A program made the position numbers and the translations under genes. The notes beneath the pieces are model-generated. The model ran no database searches, was not told where the DNA came from, and saw nothing but the letters and a program-made list of their open reading frames with translations. DNA of 64,000 nt from Pseudomonas sp. Q2-TVG4-2 (GTDB lineage Bacteria; Pseudomonadota; Gammaproteobacteria; Pseudomonadales; Pseudomonadaceae): positions 1-64,000 of the forward strand of contig NZ_LGLW01000013.1 of assembly GCF_013620795.1 (NCBI RefSeq), in the 5' to 3' direction. Each line of letters starts with the position of its first letter. The stretch's first letter is position 1. Positions 1 to 8,983 of this stretch are shown one piece after another.

Positions 1-108
1 GTAAGAGGACCGGGGGTTTGTCTTTGCGTGGTGGAAAATCTCGTTGATGTGCTGCCTGAATGGTGCCAGCTGCACCGATCGACGGTTCTTTTCGTGAGGG
101 CTATTTGA
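1..108 (+). pseudogene. possible C-terminal end of a LysR-type regulator, cut by the window edge
   Basis: An open frame enters from the left edge and stops with TGA at 106-108. Its last residues include ENLVDVLPEWCQ, which resembles the stretch near the C-terminus of LysR effector domains (compare the common LVRVLEDWCP pattern). It ends sooner after that motif than an intact LysR protein would, so it may be truncated or only a chance likeness. Nothing upstream is visible, so this is a weak call. Confidence 0.2.
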
Positions 109-179
109 TGGGGGCGCTCAACATGACCGGGAGCGACTTGAAGGCAGGGACAATCGCGCTGTAGGAGGGATAGCCGCGG

Positions 180-204
180 CACTCAGCCCGCATGAGGCTG
201 AGTA
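180..204 (-). terminator. hairpin downstream of mksB
   Basis: ACTCAGCC (181-188) pairs with GGCTGAGT (196-203) around a 7-nt loop, just past the mksB stop in the direction of its transcription. No clear U-tract follows, so it is a candidate hairpin rather than a canonical intrinsic terminator. Confidence 0.35.
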
Positions 205-221
205 CGCGCCCGCTGAATTCG

Positions 222-3074
222 TCAGCCAACGGGCTCGGCGACCGCCGCTGTTTTATTTTCCGTGGCGGTCGAACTGACATGCTCCGTCTGCTCGCGGCGC
301 TTGATCAACTTCCAGTCCGCCTCGTCGATATAGATCCCGCTTGGGCTGCTACCACCTTCTAGGTCGATGGCCACGTGTGCCGAAACCTGCGGCTTTACCG
401 AGGCTAAAATCGGCACGAAGCCAAGCTGCAAGCTGGTTTCGATCAGTGCCTGTTGGTTGCGCTCGTCAATATCAGCGGCTTCGTCCAGGTAGTAGGGCAG
501 ACGAATGCGACCGGCCTGCTCGCGATCCATCAGGTGCAGTAACAGATACATATTGGTCAACGCCTTGATGGTCATTGTCGTACCGTTTGATGCTGCCCCG
601 TCGATGTCGGTGTGAATCACCGGCTGGCCGCCCACCTTGGTGATCTCGAAGGCGAGTTCGAACAGGTCTTTCAGGCCCAACTGGTTATTGTTGGCAGCCA
701 CCAGGCGCGCCAGGTACTCCTTGGCCTCCTCGTTCTTGCTGTCCTGCTCGCTGCTTTGCTGAAGATCGAATACGGAGAGCGTCTCGCCTTGCTCGTATTG
801 CCCGGCGCTGTGGATGATTTGGTCGATATGCTTGAGCGCTTCCTTGTTCGGCGCCAGCACGATGCGAAAGCTTTCGAGGTTGGATACCTGACGCTTGTTG
901 ATCTCGCGGTTGAACAGTGCAAGCTGATGCTCAAGACTGTCGTAGTCGCTGCGGATGTTGCGCAAGGTCCGGGCGATATCGGTAACCGCTGCGCGACGCG
1001 CCTTGGCGAGGGTCAGGGCTTCGTCTTGGCGATGCGCATAGGCATTAACCAACAGCTGGAGTCGACGCTCAGGATCCTCTTCGCTGTCGAACTTGGCGAC
1101 GCCCTTGAGACGCACCTGCGCGTAGAGCGCTTCGATCTGGCCATCGACCCGCTGCAATGCCTGCCAACTGTCTTGGTAGTCGTTCAGGAGCGGCTGGAGG
1201 TTGTCCAGCGAGTCGTCCACCGGGTCCATGAAGGGCGTGCCGAAGGGCAGATCCGCTGGGAGCAGCTGGCGGCGGCGCAGTGCGTCCTCTAGCGTGCGCT
1301 CCTTGGCTTCGAGATCCGCCAGCTGACGGCCCACTAGCTGCAGTTTCGCCGACAGGTGTTGCACCCGTTCGGTGAAGGCATCGCTGGTCCGCTTGAGTTC
1401 GTCCTGCGCCGCCTCGGCCTGGGCCAGCTGCTCGAGCTTACTGTCTTCTTCGGCTGAGAGCGTCTGGCAACGGCGGAAGTCCTCCAACGCTTTCTGCGCG
1501 TCCAGCACCTGCTGGTAGAGTTGTTCGGCCTGCGCCTTGCTCGCGGCGCGGTCGACCGCCACCGAATGCTGGGCCTTGAGTTGTTTCAGCTCACGCTCCA
1601 ACCGATCTTTCTGGTCACGCAGCGCGGCGCGATCGGCCAGCGCCTGAAGAGCGGGTGGTTCGATGTGTGAAAGGTCGATGGAGAGGCCGGGCGCCTCAAA
1701 CCGCTCGCCCTTGAAACCGTCGAGCACCGCTTCGAGCGATTTGACCCAAGTATCGCCATCGTCCACCGCAATACCTTTCTCACCCAGCGGCAGGCTGAAC
1801 AGCTGGCCGTTAAACAGCCGCATCAGGCGATCAACGTCGGCTTGGGAGAACTCTTCGCGCAGCCGCGAATAGCTGTTGTTGTCCGCATGGTCTAATTGCT
1901 GCCGGACCGACTTGAGACGTTTCTCCAGATCCCGCAGGCGCTCGTCGAGGTCTTCACTTGAGAACTGACGCGATTGCGATAGCGCGCCGGCCAGTTCATC
2001 GTGGGCGTCCTTGGCTGCGAGCAATTGTTGCTCGAGCACCTGGGCATCGTCGACCAGCGCAAAGCGATTCTTCAGGGCCGATAGCTCGCCCAGCCAGCGT
2101 TGAATCTCGCTGATCTCACGCTCCAGGCGCATCAGTTCGGCGGTGCCGCCACGTTGTTCATTCTGCAGGCCGTCCTGCTCGCGGCGATAGTGTTCGGCCT
2201 GGATAACCAACTCTTCCTTGCGCGCGCCGGCATAGTCCTGCCAGGCGCCGAGCAGCGAGTCGAGCAGGGGCGACAGGCGATGCAGCTTACCGCGTAACAG
2301 TTCACGCTGAGCCACTCCGGCGGCAAGGGCTTCGACCAACGGGCCGGCCGCAACCAAAGCTTGATAGTCCTGCTCCATGCGGCGTACGTCGCGAAAGGCT
2401 TCTTCGGTGGCGGCGATGTAGTCGACGCTGCCCGAGCGCAGGCTGTGCTCGAACGCATCGAGGAATAGTTGCTTAAGTTTGGCCGCGGTGATTTCGCGCA
2501 TGTGCAGCAGGTTGATGAACAGTGCGCGGAAGGTCTTCAGGCTCTGTTCGCTGGTCGAGCGCAGCGGGATCAGCGTCATGTCCAGCGGTATCGCGGTATG
2601 GCCGCCTACCAGCAGCCGGCGAAGCTCGTCCGGCTTGGCTTCGTACGCCTTGATGCCGGCGCGTTCCAGATTGGCGAATAACTCGCGCTGACGCAGGCAA
2701 GTGCCGTTCTGCTGATAGTGGTCCAGGTCCAATGAGCCCTGGTAAACGAAAAATTGATGGCCAAAGCCGCCACCCGGCCCCCGACCAGCGACGCCAATCA
2801 CGTGCGGGCCATGGGGCAGGGCTACTTCGACAAGGATGTAGCTGGTGTCGCTGGCAAAATAGAACTTGCGCGACTGTTCCAGGCTGTACTTGCCGAAGCT
2901 CATATCCGACATGCGCGCCAGAATGGGAAACTGCAACGCGTTGATCGATGCCGATTTTCCGAGGTTGTTGGCACCATAGACCGACAGCGGTGTTTCCAGC
3001 GGGAAGATGCCGAGGCTGTAGCCGGCAGTGTTCAGCAGGGCAAAGCGGCGGATGCCGTAGCGTTCCTGGCTCAT
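222..3074 (-). CDS. mksB: MksB, SMC-like ATPase of the MksBEF condensin
   Basis: SMC-type ATPase of the MukBEF-like bacterial condensin MksBEF, which organises the chromosome by binding and extruding DNA. The 950-residue protein has a P-loop at residues 34-41 (GANNLGKS). A long region rich in Leu, Gln, Glu and Arg follows (about 250-750), typical of coiled coil. Near the C-terminus are an ABC-signature-like SNGTTM (about 829-834) and a Walker B YYLDE (861-865). This head-coil-head layout fits MksB and is much shorter than E. coli MukB. The start codon overlaps the stop of mksE by four bases (ATGA), so the two are translationally coupled. It is the last gene of mksF-mksE-mksB. No mksG/jetD nuclease gene is visible in the 221 bases left in the window. 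Confidence 0.93.
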   Translation of the reverse strand: MSQERYGIRRFALLNTAGYSLGIFPLETPLSVYGANNLGKSASINALQFPILARMSDMSFGKYSLEQSRKFYFASDTSYILVEVALPHGPHVIGVAGRGPGGGFGHQFFVYQGSLDLDHYQQNGTCLRQRELFANLERAGIKAYEAKPDELRRLLVGGHTAIPLDMTLIPLRSTSEQSLKTFRALFINLLHMREITAAKLKQLFLDAFEHSLRSGSVDYIAATEEAFRDVRRMEQDYQALVAAGPLVEALAAGVAQRELLRGKLHRLSPLLDSLLGAWQDYAGARKEELVIQAEHYRREQDGLQNEQRGGTAELMRLEREISEIQRWLGELSALKNRFALVDDAQVLEQQLLAAKDAHDELAGALSQSRQFSSEDLDERLRDLEKRLKSVRQQLDHADNNSYSRLREEFSQADVDRLMRLFNGQLFSLPLGEKGIAVDDGDTWVKSLEAVLDGFKGERFEAPGLSIDLSHIEPPALQALADRAALRDQKDRLERELKQLKAQHSVAVDRAASKAQAEQLYQQVLDAQKALEDFRRCQTLSAEEDSKLEQLAQAEAAQDELKRTSDAFTERVQHLSAKLQLVGRQLADLEAKERTLEDALRRRQLLPADLPFGTPFMDPVDDSLDNLQPLLNDYQDSWQALQRVDGQIEALYAQVRLKGVAKFDSEEDPERRLQLLVNAYAHRQDEALTLAKARRAAVTDIARTLRNIRSDYDSLEHQLALFNREINKRQVSNLESFRIVLAPNKEALKHIDQIIHSAGQYEQGETLSVFDLQQSSEQDSKNEEAKEYLARLVAANNNQLGLKDLFELAFEITKVGGQPVIHTDIDGAASNGTTMTIKALTNMYLLLHLMDREQAGRIRLPYYLDEAADIDERNQQALIETSLQLGFVPILASVKPQVSAHVAIDLEGGSSPSGIYIDEADWKLIKRREQTEHVSSTATENKTAAVAEPVG

Positions 3075-3757
3075 GCTTCATGCTCCTTGTCTTCGGCGAT
3101 GGCACGCGCCAGGGCAACGTCTTCGGTTTCGTCCGGGTCACGGTGGAGGAGGATGATATCGTCCTCTTCCTCCTCGGCGATTAGCTGAGGGGCCGGCAGC
3201 GGTAGGTCACTGCTGTGCAGGTTCGCCGCGAGATCGCGGTCCTGCTGGACCGACAAGCAGACGTCTAGAAACCGATGCATGGGAGGCAGGAATCGGTAGA
3301 TGCCGTTGCTGTCTTCGGCGAAGCCCAGCTGGGTCAGGCGGCGGATGACCCGTTCTTCCAGTTCGTCTTGGGTCGTCACCTCGGCCTGCAGAAACAGGTC
3401 CCGGTACTTCTCCAGCAATGACGGCAGTTCGTCCCGGCCCAGGGTCCCGCCGTCGAGTACCGCGAGCGGATCGCGGCCCTGATCAGCCAGATGCTCGACC
3501 AAGATGAAGGTGAACAGCGCCAGTCTCTGGGCGGTCTTGTTGACCTGCGCGCCCATCTGCTCGGGTACGAAGTAATAAAACCCGCGCGGATCGCACACCA
3601 GTTCGAAACCGAGCGCCCTGAACAGCGCTCGGTACTGGTCCTGCATGTTTGATAGCTGGGCGTAACATTCCGGCTCGCTGCGGGACAGGTGATAGCCCTT
3701 GAACAGCTCGCGAAAGATCGGCGCCAGCTGGGTCATTTCTTTCAGATCAATGTTCAT
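3071..3757 (-). CDS. mksE: MksE, condensin accessory subunit
   Basis: MukE-like accessory subunit that binds the kleisin MksF and bridges the MksB heads. The protein has about 228 residues, a predicted winged-helix-rich body and a strongly acidic C-terminal tail (EEEEDD, then a DPDETED stretch). I start at the ATG at 3757 (MNIDLKEMTQL); a TTG six bases upstream would add two residues. The 3' end overlaps mksB by four bases. Function is assigned from its place between a kleisin-like and an SMC-like gene and from general similarity to MksE; no catalytic motif is expected. Confidence 0.88.
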   Translation of the reverse strand: MNIDLKEMTQLAPIFRELFKGYHLSRSEPECYAQLSNMQDQYRALFRALGFELVCDPRGFYYFVPEQMGAQVNKTAQRLALFTFILVEHLADQGRDPLAVLDGGTLGRDELPSLLEKYRDLFLQAEVTTQDELEERVIRRLTQLGFAEDSNGIYRFLPPMHRFLDVCLSVQQDRDLAANLHSSDLPLPAPQLIAEEEEDDIILLHRDPDETEDVALARAIAEDKEHEA

Positions 3758-3859
3758 ACGCAATGCTCACGGCAATCATCGTGTGAAAACCGCGAAGCGC
3801 TTTCCACAAAAAGGAATTCGAGTCGGGACGGGCAGGGCGCTGCCCATCCAAAGCGAAGC

Positions 3860-5098
3860 TCAACCATTGGTATTAACCAACAGGGCGAAAGAGCTGAGGC
3901 TGACCTGGTGCTCTCGCGTCAGGTATTCGCGTCGCTCAAGGCGGTCACGCTGGAAACGGGAGTCGCGGGACAGGCGCGAGAACCAGTAGAGCAACTCATC
4001 AGTCGCACCCTCCGGCTCCTGCTCCAGCAGCCATTGCATCAAATCAGGCAGCGGCAGCGCCTCTTCACAACGAGTGAGCATTTCACGCGCCGTCAGCGGT
4101 GAACGCGTCGCATCGGTCTTGCGCTTGCCAGCACGTGGGAACTGCGCCGGCTTGGGCTCGAAGCGAGCCAGTGCGTAGACGTAGGCTTCAACCTGGCTGG
4201 CCGAGCCGAGAAAGGTGCTCTGCGGTCGGGTGAACAGTGGCAGCGAGGCCTGAGGCACGGCGTCGAGTCCCTTCTTGCGGATGGCCGACAAGGCCAGCGC
4301 GGCGCCGCGCGTTACCGCGTTATGACGTCGTGCTTCCTCTCGCAGCGGTAGCAACAGCTCGCGCGCGTGCCGCAGGGTGAGCTGGGCGGTGCTCTGCATT
4401 TCAAGGATGCGCGCATGGGTGCGCAGTAAAAGGTCGTCATCGACCAGTTGGCCGAGTCGCTGCTGCTCGCCGAGCAGCTTCATCAGGACCTGCTCGACGC
4501 GGTAAACGCCTTGTTCGAACGCGCCATCCGCCGCGACCAGCTGAATCATCGGCTCGACGTATTCGTCCCAGGTCGCCAGCACTTCCGCATAACGCTGCCG
4601 TAGCGGAATCTGTCGATCGCTGGTCTTGGCGCGATCGGCCACGCCGATCAGTGCCTGTTCGTCATTGGCGAGCTTTTTCAGCACGTCGCGCACACGCATG
4701 TCGAGCAGGCGTAGTTGGCGTGCAAGGTCCTGGCCGTCGCGGATCTCGAAGGCGTCCTGAATATGCCCGGCGAGTCGTTCCAGATGCCGCAGGTAGGCTT
4801 CGATTTCCAGGCACAGGCCGAGCCGATGTTCGCGGCGCAGGTAGGCTAGAAAGTCATGGATCTGTGCGTTCAGCTCGAAGCGATTCGGGCTTTTCGCCAC
4901 CGGCACCAGAATATCCAGGCGGATCCACTGATCGAGCAGGGCGGTGATGTCGGTAGGCGTGCCGTCCGGTAATTGTGCGGCGAGCTGATGACGAAGTTCG
5001 ACCAGGCTCAAGGTGCCGGCATCGAAGCGCTCGCACAGCGGCTCGAGCAACGTCCAGTGTTCGGCGAGGGCACGCAGTACGCGCTTGGGTTCGATCAT
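3860..5098 (-). CDS. mksF: MksF, kleisin subunit of the MksBEF condensin
   Basis: Kleisin-type subunit that connects the two MksB heads and carries MksE. The N-terminus (MIEPKRVLRALAEHW) fits the winged-helix domain of MukF/MksF. A helical middle region and a C-terminal domain follow (to LLVNTNG), about 412 residues in all. The same frame stays open upstream to a GTG at 5230, which would add 44 residues. I prefer the internal ATG because the extension is rich in Gln and not family-like, but neither start has a strong Shine-Dalgarno. It is the promoter-proximal gene of the operon. About 100 bp separate it from mksE, and it is divergent from leuA. Confidence 0.85.
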   Translation of the reverse strand: MIEPKRVLRALAEHWTLLEPLCERFDAGTLSLVELRHQLAAQLPDGTPTDITALLDQWIRLDILVPVAKSPNRFELNAQIHDFLAYLRREHRLGLCLEIEAYLRHLERLAGHIQDAFEIRDGQDLARQLRLLDMRVRDVLKKLANDEQALIGVADRAKTSDRQIPLRQRYAEVLATWDEYVEPMIQLVAADGAFEQGVYRVEQVLMKLLGEQQRLGQLVDDDLLLRTHARILEMQSTAQLTLRHARELLLPLREEARRHNAVTRGAALALSAIRKKGLDAVPQASLPLFTRPQSTFLGSASQVEAYVYALARFEPKPAQFPRAGKRKTDATRSPLTAREMLTRCEEALPLPDLMQWLLEQEPEGATDELLYWFSRLSRDSRFQRDRLERREYLTREHQVSLSSFALLVNTNG

Positions 5099-5285
5099 CT
5101 GAATCGGTTCTGTCAGCTGCAAAATAATCGGCAATTGTACTGCCTGCCCCCTCTGCAAATCAGCCCAAACCGATCGTTGGAGTGACGCGATGAGGTGCTC
5201 GGCCTTCCCGCTTTGCTGGTTTCCGGCCACAATTCACACTTGAGGCGCCACCTGAGTCCGCACGGCTGGCCAAGAGGAGTTCGAC

Positions 5286-6833
5286 ATGAGCAGCAACGAC
5301 CGCGTCATCATCTTCGACACCACCCTGCGAGACGGCGAACAGAGCCCCGGGGCCTCCATGACCGGTGAAGAAAAGCTGCGCATTGCCAAGGCTCTCGAAC
5401 GGCTGAAGGTGGACGTGATCGAAGCGGGCTTCGCCATTGCCAGTCCGGGCGATTTCGCCGCCGTCAAAGCGGTAGCGGACAACATCAAGGACAGCACCGT
5501 GTGCAGCCTGGCCCGTGCCGTCGACGCCGATATCGAGCGCGCGGCCGAGGCGCTGGCCGGCGCCAATTCCGGGCGCATCCACACCTTCATTGCCACCAGC
5601 CCGATCCACATGCAATACAAGCTGCGGATGCAGCCGGAACAGGTGGTCGAACAGGCGGTGCGCGCGGTCACCAAAGCCCGCAACCTTTGCGCCGACGTTG
5701 AGTTTTCCTGCGAGGATGCCGGCCGCTCCGAAATCGATTTCCTCTGCCGCATCATCGAAGCGGCCATCGATGCAGGTGCCCGCACGATCAACATCCCGGA
5801 CACGGTCGGCTACGCCATTCCGCATCAATACGCTGACATGATCCGCCAATTGATCGAGCGCATTCCTAACGCCGACAAGGCGGTGTTCTCGGTGCACTGC
5901 CACAATGACCTGGGCCTGGCCGTGGCCAACTCGCTGGCCGCCGTTGTCGCAGGTGCGCGACAGGTCGAGTGCACCATCAACGGCCTGGGCGAGCGTGCCG
6001 GCAATGCCGCGCTGGAAGAAATCGTCATGGCGATTAAGACCCGTCAGGACCTGCTGGACGTTCACACCCGCATCGAAACCGAACACATCCTCAGCGCTTC
6101 GCGTCTGGTTTCAGGTATCACCGGCTTTCCGGTGCAGCCGAACAAGGCCATCGTCGGCGCCAACGCCTTTGCTCATGAATCTGGCATCCACCAGGACGGT
6201 GTGCTCAAGCACCGCGAAACTTACGAAATCATGTCCGCGCAATCAGTGGGCTGGAATGCCAATAAGATGGTCATGGGCAAGCACTCAGGTCGCGCGGCTT
6301 TCCGCTCGCGGCTTGAGGAGCTGGGCATCGTCCTGCTTGGCGAGGGTGAGCTGAACGCCGCCTTTGCCCGCTTCAAGGAGCTGGCCGATAAGAAGCACGA
6401 GATTTTCGATGAAGATCTGCAGGCGCTGGTCTCCGATACCCTTGCTGAAGACGTTCAGGAGCATTTCAAGTTGGTCACGCTGGAGGTGGCTAGCAAGACC
6501 GGCGAAGTGCCGGACGCTAAGCTCGTCCTGAGCGTTGACGGGAACGAGCAATCTGCCTCGGGGCAGGGCTCGGGTCCGGTCGATGCGACTTTCAAGGCCA
6601 TCGAATCCGTGGCCAATTCTGGCGCCACGCTGCAGCTCTATTCGGTCAACGCCATCACCAAGGGCACCGATTCGCAGGGCGAGGTCACGGTGCGGTTGGA
6701 GAAGGGCGGGCGTATCGTCAACGGCAACGGTGCTGACACCGACATCGTCGTAGCGTCAGCCAAGGCCTATCTGAATGCGTTGAATCTCATGCAGGTTGGC
6801 GCCAAAGCTCATCCACAGGTGGCCGGGGTTTGA
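5286..6833 (+). CDS. leuA: 2-isopropylmalate synthase
   Basis: First committed step of leucine synthesis: acetyl-CoA plus 2-oxoisovalerate gives 2-isopropylmalate. The N-terminal TIM barrel begins with [13 protein letters not shown], the signature holding the metal-binding Asp and catalytic Arg. It also has [15 protein letters not shown] (the metal-binding HxH-type motif) and the [11 protein letters not shown] loop. A C-terminal regulatory domain (about residues 390-515) should carry leucine feedback inhibition. At 515 residues it is the shorter E. coli-type enzyme rather than the roughly 556-residue type of other pseudomonads. A strong AGAGGAG lies just upstream of the ATG. It stands apart from leuBCD, divergent from mksF, and its stop overlaps the TTG start of the next gene. 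Confidence 0.96.
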   Translation: MSSNDRVIIFDTTLRDGEQSPGASMTGEEKLRIAKALERLKVDVIEAGFAIASPGDFAAVKAVADNIKDSTVCSLARAVDADIERAAEALAGANSGRIHTFIATSPIHMQYKLRMQPEQVVEQAVRAVTKARNLCADVEFSCEDAGRSEIDFLCRIIEAAIDAGARTINIPDTVGYAIPHQYADMIRQLIERIPNADKAVFSVHCHNDLGLAVANSLAAVVAGARQVECTINGLGERAGNAALEEIVMAIKTRQDLLDVHTRIETEHILSASRLVSGITGFPVQPNKAIVGANAFAHESGIHQDGVLKHRETYEIMSAQSVGWNANKMVMGKHSGRAAFRSRLEELGIVLLGEGELNAAFARFKELADKKHEIFDEDLQALVSDTLAEDVQEHFKLVTLEVASKTGEVPDAKLVLSVDGNEQSASGQGSGPVDATFKAIESVANSGATLQLYSVNAITKGTDSQGEVTVRLEKGGRIVNGNGADTDIVVASAKAYLNALNLMQVGAKAHPQVAGV

Positions 6834-7657
6834 TTACCGAAAGCCGGCGGCGGGCCTTCCTCGACGCCATGCAGATAGCCACGTGGCTGCCGCGAGCCGA
6901 GCTGCCGTTTGCCGCGCCGTCGCGGCCGGGGCTGTTGCAGTTCGTCAAGCCCGAGTCGGCACCTGCATCAGTCGTCGAGCTCGATCAGGCACCTGCGCAG
7001 CCGGCCCCATCGATGCCGCCGGCTATAACTGCTTCACCAGCGGCTGCGGCGAGCCCGGCGGCAGATGCGGTTCGCGCGGTCATGCCACGCATTGTTATGC
7101 CCGAGCCGAAAAAAACCGCCACGAAAGCCCGTGATGTCGAATCGTCAGCGGCTGAGCAGAAGGTCACCGTGCCGCCGCCGCGATTCGCCCTGCAATTGCT
7201 GCGCGCGGGCAATTGCCTGCTCTTGGTGGAGTTGCCCACCGGCGAGTCATTTCAGAGCCGCGACCCCGCGTACCTGCTCCTCAAGGATATGCTTCGCGCC
7301 GCGAAGCTGCCGGACAAGCCTCAACAGGTCGGGGATGGCGAGCCGATCCGCTGGCCGCTTTTGCACCGCGGCAGCCTCGAGCAGGGCGCCGAAGCCGCGC
7401 GGGATTATGTACAAGGTGTCGTGGCTGCCGAGCTGGAGGGAACGGGGTGTGCCTGTGTATGGCTAGTCGGCTTGCCGGCGCTGCGTTTTGCCGGGGAAGT
7501 GGAGGAGGACGCCTGCTACCGCGAGCTGCATATCGAAGGCATCGGGCATGCCCTGGCGATGCCCGGGCTCGAGCAGCTGATGGAGCAACCAGACAGCAAG
7601 GTCGCATTATGGAAAGCGATGCGTCGCAGCATGTCGCGCTGGGTTACCGGTTTATGA
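6830..7657 (+). CDS. holD: HolD-like protein (candidate DNA polymerase III psi subunit)
   Basis: A protein of 275 residues immediately before rimI, the position holD occupies in E. coli. Three stretches can be aligned by eye with E. coli psi (137 residues). The N-terminal [18 protein letters not shown] matches the psi start (SRRDWQLQQLGITQW). LLVELPTGE...LLLKDMLRA matches the central fold. [10 protein letters not shown] at the C-terminus matches ALWQQI. A long Ala/Pro-rich, probably disordered insert (about residues 35-110) explains the extra length. Translation starts at TTG 6830, overlapping the leuA stop; the N-terminal match supports this start over the ATG at 6869. Psi joins HolC to the clamp loader. 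The call rests on synteny plus remote similarity. Confidence 0.65.
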   Translation: MITESRRRAFLDAMQIATWLPRAELPFAAPSRPGLLQFVKPESAPASVVELDQAPAQPAPSMPPAITASPAAAASPAADAVRAVMPRIVMPEPKKTATKARDVESSAAEQKVTVPPPRFALQLLRAGNCLLLVELPTGESFQSRDPAYLLLKDMLRAAKLPDKPQQVGDGEPIRWPLLHRGSLEQGAEAARDYVQGVVAAELEGTGCACVWLVGLPALRFAGEVEEDACYRELHIEGIGHALAMPGLEQLMEQPDSKVALWKAMRRSMSRWVTGL

Positions 7658-7667
7658 GTAGTGCTTC

Positions 7668-8120
7668 ATGAGTGATGCAGTCAACTTTCGCCCCATGACA
7701 GCGGCGGATATCGAAACAGTCCTTAAAATCGAATACGCCGCCTTCAGTCATCCCTGGACCTGCGGTATTTTCACCGACGCCCTGACTGCCTACGAATGCT
7801 GGGTCATGTTCGAAGGCGAGCAGCAGGTCGGCCATGGTGTGATCAATGTGATCATCGATGAGGCTCACCTGCTGAACATCACGGTCAAGCCTCAGAGCCA
7901 GGGGCGCGGGCTGGGATTGCGCCTGCTCGAGCATTTGATGCAGAGGGCAGCCGAGCGGGGTGGTCGTGAGTGCTTCCTCGAAGTGCGCGCCAGCAACACC
8001 TCGGCCTATCGACTGTACGAGCGCTACGGCTTCAACGAAGTTGGCCGTCGGCGCGCCTATTATCCGTCTGCCGATGGGCGTGAAGATGCGCTGGTAATGG
8101 CCTGTACCCTGCTGGACTGA
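7668..8120 (+). CDS. rimI: ribosomal protein S18-alanine N-acetyltransferase
   Basis: GNAT-family enzyme that transfers acetyl from acetyl-CoA to the N-terminal Ala of ribosomal protein S18. The 150-residue protein has the acetyl-CoA pyrophosphate-binding loop QSQGRGLGLRLL (motif A, Q/RxxGxG/A) near residues 80-92. It also has the family hallmark LYERYGF near residues 122-128. The gene follows the HolD-like gene by 10 bp, as in many gammaproteobacteria, so they are probably cotranscribed. ATG at 7668 is the only sensible start. Confidence 0.93.
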   Translation: MSDAVNFRPMTAADIETVLKIEYAAFSHPWTCGIFTDALTAYECWVMFEGEQQVGHGVINVIIDEAHLLNITVKPQSQGRGLGLRLLEHLMQRAAERGGRECFLEVRASNTSAYRLYERYGFNEVGRRRAYYPSADGREDALVMACTLLD

Positions 8121-8198
8121 CTTGCGGGTGGCAACGCTACGATATTCCTCGTCGCGATTGCTGCGTAGTGGCGCTTTATATTCAGCGAGTAACCAGGG

Positions 8199-8249
8199 CG
8201 GGCGTTGACGGGTTTCGCTGCGCTCACCCGTCATACGGCCTGACGCCCG
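8199..8249. repeat. REP-like nested inverted repeat
   Basis: Two nested inverted repeats lie between the convergent rimI and the next gene. CGGGCGT (8199-8205) pairs with ACGCCCG (8243-8249). Inside it GACGGGT (8207-8213) pairs with ACCCGTC (8226-8232), with TTCGCTGCGCTC as loop. The inner sequence resembles intergenic REP-type palindromes common in this genus, but I cannot count copies genome-wide. It could also act as a bidirectional terminator. Confidence 0.45.
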
Positions 8250-8251
8250 GG

Positions 8252-8794
8252 TTAACGGCCCGGCGCCTTGTCCCGCCCGGAATCCAGCGGCGCGTCGCCT
8301 TCGAGCTCGTTGTCATCCATTACGTTGTCCTTCTCGTGCAGCACGGCATCGCCGCCACCGAGCCCGGTGTCCGAATCGCCTTTGGCCGGACCATCCCACG
8401 GCTTGCCGTCCAACGGGTCATAGCGAGCCTCTTCCGCCTCGTCGAGGTCCACGTCAGCGCCGATACGATGCTCGGAAACCTCGCTCAGATCCTGATCGGC
8501 CGGACCGCCGTGGCCGCGCTCGCGTGGCGAGCGTGAGCCGTCCTCCTGAATCAACGTTTCCGGCGCCAAATCGTCCATGGTGGTGTCGCCGTCTGGCACT
8601 TCACCCGTGGTCATGCCGGCCTCGGCGACCCGTTCCGGTGGGAACTTATCCTCGACCTCCTCGGCCGGTACCTCGTCACCGATACGGCCCTTTCGGTCGT
8701 CGCGATGTTGGTCGAAATCGAGCTGCTCCATCGAACCCATGCGGTCTTCGGTGTCGTCGATTTCCGTAGGCGTATAAGGCTTGCGATCGTTCAT
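8252..8794 (-). CDS. acidic, intrinsically disordered protein of unknown function
   Basis: A 180-residue, very acidic protein dominated by Asp, Glu, Gly and Pro, with almost no hydrophobic runs, so probably disordered. No signal peptide or membrane segment is visible. Repeated short DE-rich phrases occur (DDTEDRMGS, EDDLAPET-like, HEKDNVMDDNELEGD). A near-perfect AGGAGGTTGTC precedes the ATG, arguing for a real, well-translated gene. Similar proteins in Pseudomonas have carried an 'HPr-related' label with no clear basis, and I see no HPr active-site His motif. It is convergent with rimI and divergent from otsB, so a stress role is possible but unproven. Confidence 0.75.
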   Translation of the reverse strand: MNDRKPYTPTEIDDTEDRMGSMEQLDFDQHRDDRKGRIGDEVPAEEVEDKFPPERVAEAGMTTGEVPDGDTTMDDLAPETLIQEDGSRSPRERGHGGPADQDLSEVSEHRIGADVDLDEAEEARYDPLDGKPWDGPAKGDSDTGLGGGDAVLHEKDNVMDDNELEGDAPLDSGRDKAPGR

Positions 8795-8983
8795 GACAAC
8801 CTCCTGCTTGAACTACGGTCTTGCAGGTTGTGACCCGGCGTCGATGCGAAGATTCAGGCTGACTGCTGGCCGGTTCGGGCTTTATGAACCAAGCTGCATG
8901 AATCCGGCTGTTAGCGCCTAAGCGCTTGTGTTGGTGCAAAAAAAAGCGCGAACCACAGCCGACCATTTGGAGTCTCACGGAGC

